Positions 35,139 through 42,031 of a stretch of 44,237 nt of DNA are shown here, one piece after another. The stretch covers positions 1-44,237 of the forward strand of contig JAWLCQ010000022.1 in assembly GCA_041687095.1 (NCBI GenBank), in the 5' to 3' direction. Every line of letters starts with the position of its first letter. Position 1 is the first letter of the stretch. This DNA comes from JAWLCQ01 sp041687095. Lineage in GTDB: Bacteria > Planctomycetota > Phycisphaerae > SM23-33. The notes below the pieces were generated by a model, which saw only the letters and a list, made by a program, of their open reading frames with translations, did not search any database and was not told where the DNA came from. The position numbers and the translations under genes are program-made.

Positions 35139-35621
35139 CTACTCTTCGGGCGAAGCAGCCGGCTCACGAATCAGGGGGAACTGGGCGGGGAGTGTGCTTC
35201 CGTCGCGCACCCGCTTCTCAGCCACGACCTCTCCGGCAGTGGAACGGACAGTGAATGGCAACTGGTCCCACTGATGCTCGCCGTACAGAAGACCGGTCGA
35301 GTACTTGTAGCCCCCGAGTACGTGCCCGTCATTCAGAACAAGCAGCCAGTCCTGCCAGCGCACAAGCTGCGCGAGACCGAAGTAGGAATCATCATCGAGC
35401 TGCTTACTCTGAACCACATCGCCTCTGGAGACTTGAAGCTGGGCAAAGGTGTGCACAACAGCGCCAGGCGTCTCGGTGACAACGAAGCTGATGCCACTCG
35501 CCGGATCTTGCCATCGGAGGACCTCTTCGGCCGGTTTGTCAGTTCGCAAGAGCAGCCACGCAACCATGCTGGCAGCGAGGATGACGGCGGCCCCAAGCAC
35601 CAGTATGAACTTCCGTCGCAT
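35139..35621 (-). CDS. Membrane-anchored hypothetical protein
   Basis: A 160-residue protein starting MRRKFILVLGAAVILAASMV, one N-terminal signal anchor followed by an extracytoplasmic, beta-rich domain (LRWQDPASGISFVV, LVRWQDWLLVLNDGHVLGGY). An upstream ATG ten codons earlier would put polar residues before the basic start and is less likely. Composition is lower in GC than the chromosome, like the sigma-PheS gene. I do not recognise a family. It ends in acidic AASPEE. Confidence 0.6.
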   Translation of the reverse strand: MRRKFILVLGAAVILAASMVAWLLLRTDKPAEEVLRWQDPASGISFVVTETPGAVVHTFAQLQVSRGDVVQSKQLDDDSYFGLAQLVRWQDWLLVLNDGHVLGGYKYSTGLLYGEHQWDQLPFTVRSTAGEVVAEKRVRDGSTLPAQFPLIREPAASPEE

Positions 35622-35707
35622 GCTGTGAATGTAGACGGCAATCAGGTGCACTGCAAGCCGTCATCTGTCCGTGAAGAAGGCAAAGGGTCGTTCCGTGGGA
35701 TCGGCAC

Positions 35708-36046
35708 ATGAGCGACCACCTGAAGACAGTCCGGCCCGGCGAGCGGCTGAAGATTCCCGCCGCGATGTTCAACGCCATGGTGGACGCGGCGCGGGACCAC
35801 CGGCAGCGCCAGCGCGGCCAGGAGCAGCAGGCCTTCCCCGCCTTCCGCCAGAGCGGGATCGTTCTGGTCAAGAACGAGACGGGCGCCGATCGCGGCCGCT
35901 TGGACGCAGTCGGCCTCGACGGCGTGCTGATCGCGCCGGCGGAGGATGCCGACCGCTTCAAGAGCCAGGTGGCACTGCCTGCCCTGGATGTCAGGGACAG
36001 ATACCGAAACTCGGAAACCCCTTCGCACTTCGGTATCTGTACCTGA
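35708..36046 (+). pseudogene. Truncated phage-like protein (N-terminal part)
   Basis: The frame starts MSDHLKTVRPGERLKIPAAM and continues FNAMVDAARDHRQRQRG. This N-terminus resembles a recurrent phage/prophage protein in planctomycete-like genomes (recollection, not a search). After about 95 residues the reading loses resemblance and runs through an inverted repeat (35997-36040) to a stop, so the C-terminal half is missing. It belongs with the other prophage remnants. Confidence 0.45.
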
Positions 36047-37757
36047 AATCTCCTGAAATCCCGGGGCCTTCGGCCTTCTTGCGCAGGCGCTCGATGGCGT
36101 CGAGAAGCTTCTCGCGGACCTTCTCGGACGTTTCGCACCGGGCGCACTCGGTCAGCAGGGGAAGATCGCCGGCGTCCCCCGCGTAGTCGGCGAAGTGGCC
36201 CGCGACGATCTCGCGGACCCTTTCGTCGGGGTCCTTCAGGCCCTTCCGCTGGTAGGGCAGGGCGTCGGCGGGGCTCAGCCAGGAGCAGCAGCGATAGGCC
36301 TCGCGCCGCCGGACCGGCGAGGTCGGGTTTTCCATACCCGCGCGGATCACCGCATGCAGGCGCGGCGGGGCGTCTTTGCCAATCGCGGACAGGAAGGCAA
36401 TGTTCCACCACGGCATCGTCTCGTCGATTTCCAAGAGGAAGTGGTCCTCGGGAGGGTCCTTGGGGCTCGTGAATTCCTGTTCGAGCATGTCCAGAAGCAG
36501 TTCCAGACTTCCCTGGGGGTCGTATTCCTGGAGCACGAATACCGTGCCGGAATGGCGCAGGTTGGGGTCCAGGGCCCGGGCGCGGATGATGGCGAGCACG
36601 CGGCCGTCTTTGCGGCCCTTCTCCGCAAGATCGTGCATGGCGAAGCACAGACCATCCCAATCCCACGCATGGGCCTGCGGCGCGAGTTCGCAGAAGCGGT
36701 CGATGGCGTACGCGACATCCGCACGCTGCGCGTCGTTGGCATCGGCGGGCTTCTCCGGCCAGGCCTCGGCCACATCCGCGATCCACGCCACGGTTCCCCG
36801 GATTGGCGGGACGTCGTGCGAACGCTGCCATCTGTCGCCGAGTCCCTCGAAGCGTCCGCCGGTCAGTTCCAGTTCATAGGTCGATTCGCTACGGGTCCAT
36901 CGCTGGACGAAGAACAGCTTGTTGCCTTCGCGCCTGGCCGGCGGGCCCAGCAGGGCGACGACCTCGGCCTCGGTCATCCCCTTCTCCCCCAGCCCCAGAC
37001 CGCCCTTGTCGCCGTAGCCATCGAGAACCAGCCGCCGGGCGGCCTCCGCGTCGGCGAAGGGCTTCTTCAGGCGGACGCTCAGGCCGATCCGGGCGTAGTC
37101 GCACTGGAGAATCCACAGGTGCGTCCGCTCGAACAGGACGGCCCGCAGTCCGTCGCCCAGGGCCTGGATCTTCTTGATGTCGCCCTCCCGCAGATACCCC
37201 GCGCGCAGCAGCGTCCCGTCGGCGTAGCGGTACGTGCGGAACACCACCGCCCCGCACGAGCAGATGCCGTCGTCAAAGCAGTCCCGCCGGTGGAGCAGGA
37301 TGGGGCATAGCGTCCTGCCGCCGGCTTCGATCAGGTAGCAGCGGAACCAGGTGTTCTCGGCGCGCGTGTGGACGCTGCCGCGAACCTCGAACGTCTCGTC
37401 CGGGCCGAGAATCCGCACACGGACGCTCTCGTCGTCGGGGTACTGGAACGACAGGTACGCGTCCTCGTACGTCCTCCACGCGGTGAATGCCGAGCGCAGG
37501 CGCTCCTGCGGGTCGCGGGGAATCCCGCGGCGAATCTCGTCGCGGAGGGGAAGGATCTGGAGCGAGTCCATGACCGCCTGCACCGGCTGCGACCCAAACG
37601 CCGAAGCCGCCGCCGCCCCGGCCGACTGCGATGCGGGGGCCTGCGCCGCGGGGCTGGGGCTGTCGCCCTGTGCGGGCGGGGCCGAGGGAGGCGACTTGTC
37701 GCACCCCGCCCACGCCAGCATCGCCGACACCGCAATGATCGCCCGCGCCTTCGTCAT
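35991..37757 (-). CDS. Large lipoprotein with C-terminal HEAT-like helices
   Basis: 588 residues. The N-terminus MTKARAIIAVSAMLAWAGCD is a signal peptide with a lipobox-like WAGC. It is followed by a Pro/Ala/Ser-rich linker and a soluble domain with conserved-looking cysteines (CYLIEAGGRTLCPILLHRRD; CFDDGICSCG). A segment KGMTEAEVVALLGPPARREG resembles the SmpA/BamE-type "MTxxEVxxLLGxP" fold. The C-terminal third is helical and HEAT-like (VIRAGMENPTSPVRRREAYR; KGLKDPDERVREIVAGHFAD). Function unknown; probably periplasmic or outer-membrane-associated. The final residues (SAKGFPSFGICP) are encoded inside an inverted repeat, hinting that the original C-terminus was altered at the junction with the phage fragment. 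Confidence 0.75.
   Translation of the reverse strand: MTKARAIIAVSAMLAWAGCDKSPPSAPPAQGDSPSPAAQAPASQSAGAAAASAFGSQPVQAVMDSLQILPLRDEIRRGIPRDPQERLRSAFTAWRTYEDAYLSFQYPDDESVRVRILGPDETFEVRGSVHTRAENTWFRCYLIEAGGRTLCPILLHRRDCFDDGICSCGAVVFRTYRYADGTLLRAGYLREGDIKKIQALGDGLRAVLFERTHLWILQCDYARIGLSVRLKKPFADAEAARRLVLDGYGDKGGLGLGEKGMTEAEVVALLGPPARREGNKLFFVQRWTRSESTYELELTGGRFEGLGDRWQRSHDVPPIRGTVAWIADVAEAWPEKPADANDAQRADVAYAIDRFCELAPQAHAWDWDGLCFAMHDLAEKGRKDGRVLAIIRARALDPNLRHSGTVFVLQEYDPQGSLELLLDMLEQEFTSPKDPPEDHFLLEIDETMPWWNIAFLSAIGKDAPPRLHAVIRAGMENPTSPVRRREAYRCCSWLSPADALPYQRKGLKDPDERVREIVAGHFADYAGDAGDLPLLTECARCETSEKVREKLLDAIERLRKKAEGPGISGDFRYRYRSAKGFPSFGICP
35997..36040. terminator. 12-bp inverted repeat at the lipoprotein 3' end
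   Basis: ACAGATACCGAA (35997-36008) is exactly complementary to TTCGGTATCTGT (36029-36040), with a 20-nt loop. It lies in the last codons of the lipoprotein gene and the tail of the phage fragment on the other strand, and may act as a bidirectional terminator. Confidence 0.45.
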
Positions 37758-37879
37758 CCCGGCCCTTTCGTTCACGGTTCCGCCTGCACACATGATACGG
37801 CCGCGGAGGGCTCCCCGCGAGCCCCCAATCCTTCCCCCCTCGTCCCCCGCGCGATCGTGAGGTTCTCCAAGCCCGAGCT

Positions 37880-38012
37880 TCTCTCGATACCCGGCTGACG
37901 ATGACCGTCTACACGCACCTGGCGCTGAAGCTCACCATCGGCGGGACCGGCGGAAGAGCGGCCGGAGGATTGATGGAAGATCACACCGCCCGCGTGGATG
38001 GCCGGGTGAATT
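37880..38012 (+). pseudogene. Second C-terminal remnant of a tyrosine recombinase
   Basis: The frame reads LDTRLTMTVYTHLALKLTIG, then GRAAGGLMEDHTARVDGRVN. The first part matches the C-terminus of the remnant at 33061, including the catalytic-Tyr VYTH motif. The second part matches DNA at the end of rtcB and beyond (43579-43629). It therefore bridges the two repeat families and sits directly beside the 3' end of rtcR. Confidence 0.7.
37956..38006 (+). repeat. Direct repeat DR-L at the left border of the rtc locus
   Basis: The stretch beginning GAGCGGCCGGAGGATTGATG and continuing through CACACCGCCCGCGTGGATGG matches 43579-43629 in the same orientation with about four mismatches over 51 bp. 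It lies 52 bp past the stop of rtcR. Confidence 0.85.
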
Positions 38013-38057
38013 GCACGCCATGGGCTTCGCACCGCCGATTCCGGACACAGCGGACGG

Positions 38058-39686
38058 TCAACCGCCCCCCGCCAGAGCCCGGAGGTTCTGCCAGGTGAGT
38101 CCGAAGCGGAGGAGGTACTTGCGAAGGCGGTCGGCGTCGTTGGGGGTCTGGCGGTTGCGGCGGGAGGCGGCGAAGAGGGTGCGCCCGGCGTGGGAGAGGG
38201 TGGGGGACTGCGCGCAGACGGAGACGACGTCCGCGAGCTGCACGCGGTCGAAGCGGTCGAGTTCTGCGAGGCGGTCGGGGCCCAGCAAGCGAAGCAAGTC
38301 CGCCTCCTTCGCCCCCCCGCCGTCCCCGCCCGCGGGGTCCGTCCGCCAAGCAGCCTGCAGGCGGGCGATCTCCTGCTCGACGACCTCCACGGTGATCCGC
38401 CCCCCGCTGGCGAAGGTCGCCATACGAACGACGGCGGCGTTGAGGTCGCGGAAGTTGCCCGCCCACACGGCGTGGGGGCTGGTTCCGAACTCGAGGAGGT
38501 GCTGGCGGGCCTCGCGGTTGAAGGCGACCCGCGTGCCCGTCACGCCCGTGAACTGGTCGAGTTCGAAATCGAGGTTGGGCTCGATGTCCTCGATCCGCTC
38601 GCGGAGCCCGGGCAGGTGGAAGGTCCACAGGTTGATGCGGGCAAGGAGGTCCTCGCGGAACTCCCCGCGCGCGACGGCCGAGCGGAGATTGCGGTTGGAC
38701 CCGCAGATGAGCTGGAAGGAGCTACCGACCTCCTGGTCCGCCCCGACGGGGAGGAAGAGCTTCTCCTCCAGGGCCCGCAGGAGCATGGCCTGCTCGTCCC
38801 CGCCGAGTTCGCCGATCTCGTCGAGGAAGAGCATCCCCCCGTCGGCGGTCTTGAGCAGGCCCGGGCGGTCGCGGACGGCCCCGGTGAAGGCGCCCTTGAC
38901 GTGCCCGAACAGGGCGCTCATGGCCGCGTCCCCGCGGATGGTGGCGCAGTTGACCTCGACGAACGCGCCCTGGATCTGGCGGCGGGACTTCTTGAGTTCG
39001 TAGATGCGGCGGGCGAGGCGGCTTTTGCCGGCCCCGGTGGGCCCGGTGAGGAGCAGCGGGGCGTGGGAGTGGATGGCCACCCGCTCGATCTGCTCGATGA
39101 GTTCGTTGAACCGCCGGTTCCGCGTCTCGATCCCGCTCTTGAGGAACGACAGGTCGTCCCGCACGTCCTGGCGGAACCGCGAGGCGAGGCGGTCGTAGCG
39201 CGACAGGTCCAGGTCGATGACCGCGTACCGCCCGACCTCCCCTGCCGAGCGGTTCCTCGGCGGGGCGGTCTGAAGCAGCTTGCCGGGCAGATGGTGCGAC
39301 TCGATCAGCAGGAACAGGCAGATCTGCGCCACGTGCGTCCCGGTGGTGATGTGGATCAGGTACTCCTCCTGCTCGGGGTCGAACGGGTATGCCCGAGCGA
39401 AGTCGTGCAGGCGGGCGTAGACCTCCTCGAAGTCCCAGGGATCCCGGAATCCGACGGTATGACAGCGGACGGTAGTCTGCGGTGAGACCTGCTGCACGTC
39501 GCCGGTCACCGTGGCGGCCAGCGAGGCATCGCGCCGCTCGTGCAGCAGTTCCAGCCGGGCGACCGGCAAGTCCTCCTGCTGGAAGATCGAGACCGTTGGG
39601 CGCCATTTCTCCCAACGGTGTCGCTGCGACTTGGAGTCCAGGACGCTGCCCAGCAGCCCGATGACCACGTTTTGCTTCGGCTTCAT
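38058..39686 (-). CDS. rtcR: RtcR, sigma-54-dependent activator of the RNA-repair operon
   Basis: The 542-residue protein begins with the RtcR-type CARF sensor (about 1-175; MKPKQNVVIGLLGSVLDSKS and EEYLIHITTGTHVAQICLFL). The AAA+ domain follows, with Walker A GPTGAGKS (215-222), the sigma-54 contact loop GAFTGA (265-270) and Walker B GGMLFLDEIGELG (about 283-295). A short helical DNA-binding end is suggested by RLRKYLLRFGLTWQNLRAL. In Salmonella and E. coli, RtcR responds to damaged-tRNA-type ligands and switches on rsr/Y RNA/rtcB. Here it is divergent from rsr with a 200-bp gap containing a sigma-54 promoter. Confidence 0.96.
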   Translation of the reverse strand: MKPKQNVVIGLLGSVLDSKSQRHRWEKWRPTVSIFQQEDLPVARLELLHERRDASLAATVTGDVQQVSPQTTVRCHTVGFRDPWDFEEVYARLHDFARAYPFDPEQEEYLIHITTGTHVAQICLFLLIESHHLPGKLLQTAPPRNRSAGEVGRYAVIDLDLSRYDRLASRFRQDVRDDLSFLKSGIETRNRRFNELIEQIERVAIHSHAPLLLTGPTGAGKSRLARRIYELKKSRRQIQGAFVEVNCATIRGDAAMSALFGHVKGAFTGAVRDRPGLLKTADGGMLFLDEIGELGGDEQAMLLRALEEKLFLPVGADQEVGSSFQLICGSNRNLRSAVARGEFREDLLARINLWTFHLPGLRERIEDIEPNLDFELDQFTGVTGTRVAFNREARQHLLEFGTSPHAVWAGNFRDLNAAVVRMATFASGGRITVEVVEQEIARLQAAWRTDPAGGDGGGAKEADLLRLLGPDRLAELDRFDRVQLADVVSVCAQSPTLSHAGRTLFAASRRNRQTPNDADRLRKYLLRFGLTWQNLRALAGGG

Positions 39687-39772
39687 AGCCTCTATGCTAA
39701 CGTTTTATATTGGAAGATAAAGCCGCAAGTCGGTGCAGTCTGCTTCCCGCGGGGGCCCGGGCGTATCGGCGA

Positions 39773-39792
39773 TTGTAACTCAGGCATTACAA
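39773..39792. promoter_or_regulatory. Possible upstream activating sequence for RtcR
   Basis: TTGTAA (39773-39778) and TTACAA (39787-39792) form an inverted repeat with an 8-bp spacer, about 37-56 bp upstream of the -24 box. It stands in a GC-poor patch of the rtcR-rsr intergenic region. The distance is shorter than for many enhancers, so it may be one of several sites. Confidence 0.35.
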
Positions 39793-39828
39793 GGGCCTTA
39801 CGATTTATGACTTCCGGCACGTCTCCCG

Positions 39829-39844
39829 TGGCACGCGATATGCT
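39829..39844 (+). promoter_or_regulatory. Sigma-54 promoter of the rsr-Y RNA-rtcB operon
   Basis: TGGCACGCGATATGCT carries the -24 GG (39830-39831) and -12 GC (39842-39843) with exactly 10 bp between the dinucleotides. It matches the consensus TGGCACG-N4-TTGCW except for one base. It lies 42 bp before the rsr start and directly next to the gene for the sigma-54 activator RtcR. Confidence 0.9.
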
Positions 39845-39885
39845 TATTGCTTTCCCATCGTTTTCAGTTCGAAAGGAAAGCATCC

Positions 39886-41463
39886 ATGGCCAACAAGAAC
39901 CTGTTCCAGTCGATCGTCGGGCGGTTGCTGCCGCGGACCGACGCCCTGAACGAGGAGCTCGCCCCGGCGTACCAGTTCAGCGAGAAGCACGCCCTGGCGC
40001 AGTTCGCCGCCACCGGGTGCCTGAACTCGACCTTCTACGCCAGCGACGTCGAGCAGCTCGACAGGGTGCTCACGCTCTGCCGCGGAGTCGAGCCCGAGTT
40101 CATCGCCCGCACCGCCCTGTACGCGCGGCGGAAGGCGTTCATGAAGGACCTGCCCGCGCTGCTGACGGCGGTGCTGTCGGTGGACGGGCCCGGGCTGATG
40201 GCCGAGATCTTCGACCGCGTCATCGACAGCCCGAAGATGCTCCGCAACTTCGTGCAGATCATGCGGTCGGGCGCCGTGTGGCGCAAGAGCCTCGGGTCGC
40301 TGCCCAAGCGGCTGGTCGAGCAGTGGCTCGCGGGGCGGACCGACGAGCAGATCTTCACCGGTTCGGTGGGGAATGACCCGTCGCTGGCGGACATCATCCG
40401 CATGGTCCACCCCCGTCCCGCGACGGCGTCGCGGGAGGCGCTGTACGCGTACCTGATCGGGCGGGCGTACAACACCGACGCGCTGCCGGAGATCGTGCGG
40501 CAGTTCGAGGCGTACAAGGCCGCCAGGGACCGCTCGAAGCTCCCCGTCCCCGACGTGCCGTTCCAGATGCTGACGTCGCTGGACCTGGGGCGCAGCGAGT
40601 GGGCACAGATCGCCCGCAACGCCTCCTGGACCATGACGCGGATGAACCTCAACACGTTCCTGCGGCATGGCGTGTTCGAGTCGCGTTCGATGGTGCGGCG
40701 GGTCGCACAGCGCCTGTCCGACCGCGACGAGATCCAGCGGGCGCGGGTGTTCCCGTACCAGTTGATGATCGCGTACGTGTCGGCGGACGCGGGACTGCCC
40801 GAGGCCATCCGCGAGGCCCTGCAGGACGCGATGGAGATCGCCATCGCGAACGTCCCGGAGATCCCGGGAGTGGTGTACGTGTGCCCGGACGTGTCGGGCT
40901 CGATGCAGTCGCCCGTGACCGGGCACCGCAAGGGCGCGACGACCAAGGCCCGCTGCATCGACGTCGCGGCCCTGGTGGCGGCGGCGATCCTGCGACGCAA
41001 CCGCCACGCCCAGGTCATCCCGTTCAGCGACGCCGTCGTCCCGGTCCGCCTGAACCCGCGGGACACGGTCATGACCAACGCGCAGAAGCTGGCGTCCCTG
41101 CCCTCGGGCGGGACGAACTGCTCGGCCCCGCTGGCCGAGTTGAACGCCCGCAAGGCCACGGGCGACTTGGTCGTCTACGTCTCGGACAACGAGTCGTGGG
41201 TGGACGCCCCGCAGTACGGGCGGTACGGCGGAAGTGCGACGGAGACCATGAAGCAGTGGGCTCGCTTCAAGGAGCGCAGCCCGCAGGCGAGGATGGTCTG
41301 CATCGACATCCAGCCGTACGACACGACCCAGGCGAAGGAGCGGGACGACATCATCAACGTCGCGGGCTTCTCCGACCAGGTGTTCGACCTGATCGCCCAG
41401 GTCGCCGCCGGGCAGGCGTCCGCGGACCACTGGGTGAAGCAGATCGAGGCGATGTCCCTCTGA
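39886..41463 (+). CDS. rsr: Ro60-related TROVE-domain protein (Rsr)
   Basis: 525 residues: an N-terminal TROVE HEAT-repeat ring (about 1-320; EFIARTALYARRKAFMKDLP is a typical Ro60 segment) and a C-terminal von Willebrand A domain with the MIDAS DxSxS, D335-V-S-G-S339. Ro proteins bind Y RNAs on the outer ring surface and misfolded or single-stranded RNA ends in the pore. Start MANKNLFQSI has GAAAGGAAAG upstream; a TTG 13 codons earlier would overlap the promoter-proximal region. It is the first gene of the RtcR-controlled unit. The Y-like RNAs encoded immediately downstream are its expected partners. Confidence 0.96.
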   Translation: MANKNLFQSIVGRLLPRTDALNEELAPAYQFSEKHALAQFAATGCLNSTFYASDVEQLDRVLTLCRGVEPEFIARTALYARRKAFMKDLPALLTAVLSVDGPGLMAEIFDRVIDSPKMLRNFVQIMRSGAVWRKSLGSLPKRLVEQWLAGRTDEQIFTGSVGNDPSLADIIRMVHPRPATASREALYAYLIGRAYNTDALPEIVRQFEAYKAARDRSKLPVPDVPFQMLTSLDLGRSEWAQIARNASWTMTRMNLNTFLRHGVFESRSMVRRVAQRLSDRDEIQRARVFPYQLMIAYVSADAGLPEAIREALQDAMEIAIANVPEIPGVVYVCPDVSGSMQSPVTGHRKGATTKARCIDVAALVAAAILRRNRHAQVIPFSDAVVPVRLNPRDTVMTNAQKLASLPSGGTNCSAPLAELNARKATGDLVVYVSDNESWVDAPQYGRYGGSATETMKQWARFKERSPQARMVCIDIQPYDTTQAKERDDIINVAGFSDQVFDLIAQVAAGQASADHWVKQIEAMSL

Positions 41464-41484
41464 TCTCCGATCGGGGGGAGGCGG

Positions 41485-41510
41485 CCGGCGGGGCCGAAAG
41501 GTCCCGTCGG
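41485..41510 (+). other. Strong GAAA-tetraloop hairpin after rsr
   Basis: Eleven base pairs (41485-41495 with 41500-41510, two of them G-U) close a GAAA tetraloop. It starts 22 bp after the rsr stop. No U-tract follows, so it may be a 3' stabiliser of the rsr mRNA or a processing mark before the Y RNA array rather than a terminator. Confidence 0.6.
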
Positions 41511-41516
41511 CCCGTA

Positions 41517-41597
41517 CGGGCGTGCGACCGAATGCAGTCGTGACTACATCTTGTAAAGATATACAGTCACGGCGACACCTTGTCGGTTGCAGGCCCG
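41517..41597 (+). ncRNA. Y-like RNA 1 (minimal, without tRNA module)
   Basis: An outer helix pairs 41517-41531 with 41583-41597 (CGGGC/GCCCG, then TGCGACCGA/TCGGTTGCA with one G-U). The internal loop carries CGAATGC (41529-41535) opposite CTTGTC (41579-41584), the layout of the Ro-binding bulged helix of Y RNAs. A second helix, GTCGTGAC with GTCAC-GGC-GAC, leads to a loop starting TACA and a small hairpin ATCTT-GTA-AAGAT. No tRNA-like part. The RNA is about 80 nt. Confidence 0.7.
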
Positions 41598-41604
41598 TGT
41601 ATGC

Positions 41605-41710
41605 GAACCGACGGCGAATGCGGGCGAGAGTACACTACCAACTGTGATTCGACCGTGAATAAGCCTCACGGGATTCCGTCGCTCTCGTCATCCATCGTCG
41701 CCGTCGTCGT
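41605..41710 (+). ncRNA. Y-like RNA 2 (divergent interior)
   Basis: CGACGGCGA (41609-41617) pairs perfectly with TCGCCGTCG (41698-41706). CGAATGC is at 41615-41621, but the 3' motif is ATCGTCGC instead of CTTGTC, the only deviation in the set. The inner helix is GGCGAGAG (41623-41630) with CTCTCGTC (41682-41689). The interior has TACAC, an ATTCGAC that recalls a T-loop, and a stem CCGTGA/TCACGG with a 7-nt loop. No full tRNA fold is evident. Confidence 0.55.
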
Positions 41711-41719
41711 TTGAACGTG

Positions 41720-41852
41720 CACGGCAGCGAGTGAATGCAGGACGGACTACATGGTAGAGCGTCCCGAAAGGGAAGGCGCTGGTTCGACGCCAGCCGGCCG
41801 AGAGGCCGTAGCTCAGACAACCGTCCGTCCGATCCTTGTCACCCGCTGCCGG
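41720..41852 (+). ncRNA. Y-like RNA 3 with tRNA mimic opened at the D-loop
   Basis: Outer helix CGGCAGCG (41722-41729)/CGCTGCCG (41844-41851), then GTGA/TCAC. Motifs are GTGAATGC (41731-41738), ACTACA (41746-41751) and CTTGTC (41835-41840). The inner helix GGACGGAC (41740-41747) pairs with GTCCGTCC (41823-41830). Inside, in order: GGTA and D-stem strand GAGC (41757-41760), a mini-hairpin TCCC-GAAA-GGGA in the anticodon-arm position, T-arm GCTGG-TTCGACG-CCAGC (41778-41794), acceptor-like CGGCC-GAGA-GGCCG (41795-41808), TA, and D-stem strand GCTC (41811-41814). The Y stem thus leaves from the D-loop. Confidence 0.8.
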
Positions 41853-41860
41853 AATGACGA

Positions 41861-41980
41861 ACAGGCGCGGCGAATGCCGGCGAAACTACACGTGTCGCGG
41901 GTTCGACCCCCGCCCCGTCCCACCAGGACGGGTAGCTCAGTGGGTGGAGCAGTGTTTCGCCTCTCTTGTCGCCGCGCTGC
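41861..41980 (+). ncRNA. Y-like RNA 4 with permuted tRNA mimic (acceptor capped by CACCA)
   Basis: Outer helix GCGCGGCGA (41865-41873)/TCGCCGCGC (41969-41977). Motifs are CGAATGC (41871-41877), ACTACA (41885-41890) and CTTGTC (41965-41970). Inner helix GGCGAAAC (41879-41886)/GTTTCGCC (41954-41961). Then a full tRNA-like core in permuted order: T-arm GCGGG-TTCGACC-CCCGC (41897-41913), acceptor 3' strand CCCGTCC (41914-41920), loop CACCA, acceptor 5' strand GGACGGG (41926-41932), TA, D-arm GCTC-AGTGGGTG-GAGC (41935-41950). The inner helix replaces the anticodon stem; no anticodon exists. Confidence 0.88.
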
Positions 41981-41988
41981 TTGATATC

Positions 41989-42020
41989 GGGCGGTGCGGG
42001 CCGCGCAGGCCCCACCGCCC
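41989..42020 (+). other. Very stable hairpin between Y-like RNAs 4 and 5
   Basis: GGGCGGTG (41989-41996) pairs with CACCGCCC (42013-42020). After a bulged C, GGGCC pairs with GGCCC around a GCGCA loop. No U-tract follows. It separates two Y-like units and could be a processing barrier, a weak terminator, or the decayed stem of another unit. Confidence 0.6.
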
Positions 42021-42031
42021 TCCGGACGAGT

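Noticed and set aside
41897..41961. Ordinary tRNA gene reading T-arm/acceptor/D-arm elements in Y-like RNA 4
   Set aside because: The 3' half precedes the 5' half, there is no anticodon loop, and the ends pair into a Y-type stem, so it is not a normal tRNA gene.
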